Source: an uncultured Rhodospirillaceae bacterium (GTDB taxonomy: Bacteria > Pseudomonadota > Alphaproteobacteria > Rhodospirillales > UBA2165). From it: DNA of 5,539 nucleotides. Made by a program: the position numbers and the translations under genes. Each line of letters begins with the position of its first letter. Within the stretch, counting starts at the first letter, position 1. Below, piece by piece: positions 5,534-5,539 of the stretch. The notes under the pieces were generated by a model. That model saw nothing but the letters and a program-made list of their open reading frames with translations. It was not told where the DNA came from and searched no databases. The stretch spans positions 1 through 5,539 of the forward strand of contig CAJXJM010000192.1 of the NCBI GenBank assembly GCA_913054205.1, written 5' to 3'.

Positions 5534-5539
5534 TATTTG

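Larger units (their letters stand above)
5314..5539. other. Noncoding right end, AT-rich and repeat-bearing in its last ~110 bases
   Basis: The first ~100 bases after the amidase have ordinary composition and hold only the two short overlapping open frames. From about 5430 the sequence turns strongly AT-rich and carries the repeats listed separately. No tRNA, convincing terminator or recognised gene start is visible. A small zinc-ribbon gene (DUF1178) often follows this amidase in related bacteria, from memory; its expected N-terminus is not seen here. Confidence 0.6.

Noticed and set aside
5314..5539. CRISPR array at the right end
   Set aside because: Only two copies of an 18-bp repeat and a 14-bp tandem are present, with no regular spacers and no cas genes.

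Overview
The window looks like a piece of alphaproteobacterial chromosome with moderate GC content. The evidence is the gene content and sequence type: a PurB starting MIPRYSRPEM, a methyltransferase resembling mitochondrial NDUFAF5, the linked pair comF and grxC (CGFC-type glutaredoxin), and a Nit-type amidase. The exact order or genus cannot be fixed without a search. All full genes are intact housekeeping genes. I see no phage, transposase, toxin-antitoxin, defence or CRISPR gene.

Left half, minus strand, in order of transcription: an NDUFAF5/BioC-like SAM methyltransferase (3246 to 2344), sfsA (2343 to 1642, its ATG directly follows the methyltransferase stop), map for methionine aminopeptidase (1604 to 810, TTG start), then a 233-bp gap and the first 192 codons of purB (576 to 1, cut by the window edge). 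The first three genes look like one operon. The gap before purB holds a decayed 40-codon tail that resembles the end of a membrane transporter, followed by a candidate purB promoter.

Right half, plus strand: comF (3327-4088), grxC (4169-4423, GTG start) and a carbon-nitrogen hydrolase of the Nit family (4465-5313). The two operons diverge from the 80-bp region 3247-3326. A candidate promoter precedes grxC, so grxC and the amidase may form their own unit. A glutaredoxin beside a probable deaminated-glutathione amidase suggests a small glutathione-maintenance pair.

From 5314 to the end (226 bp) no convincing gene is visible. The last ~110 bases are strongly AT-rich and highly structured: an 18-bp direct repeat occurring twice, a perfect 14-bp tandem duplication, a 14-bp palindrome and one exact match to the DnaA-box consensus. 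This array, the transporter relic and the start-site oddities of map and the methyltransferase are the points most worth a second look. I found no clear new multi-gene system.
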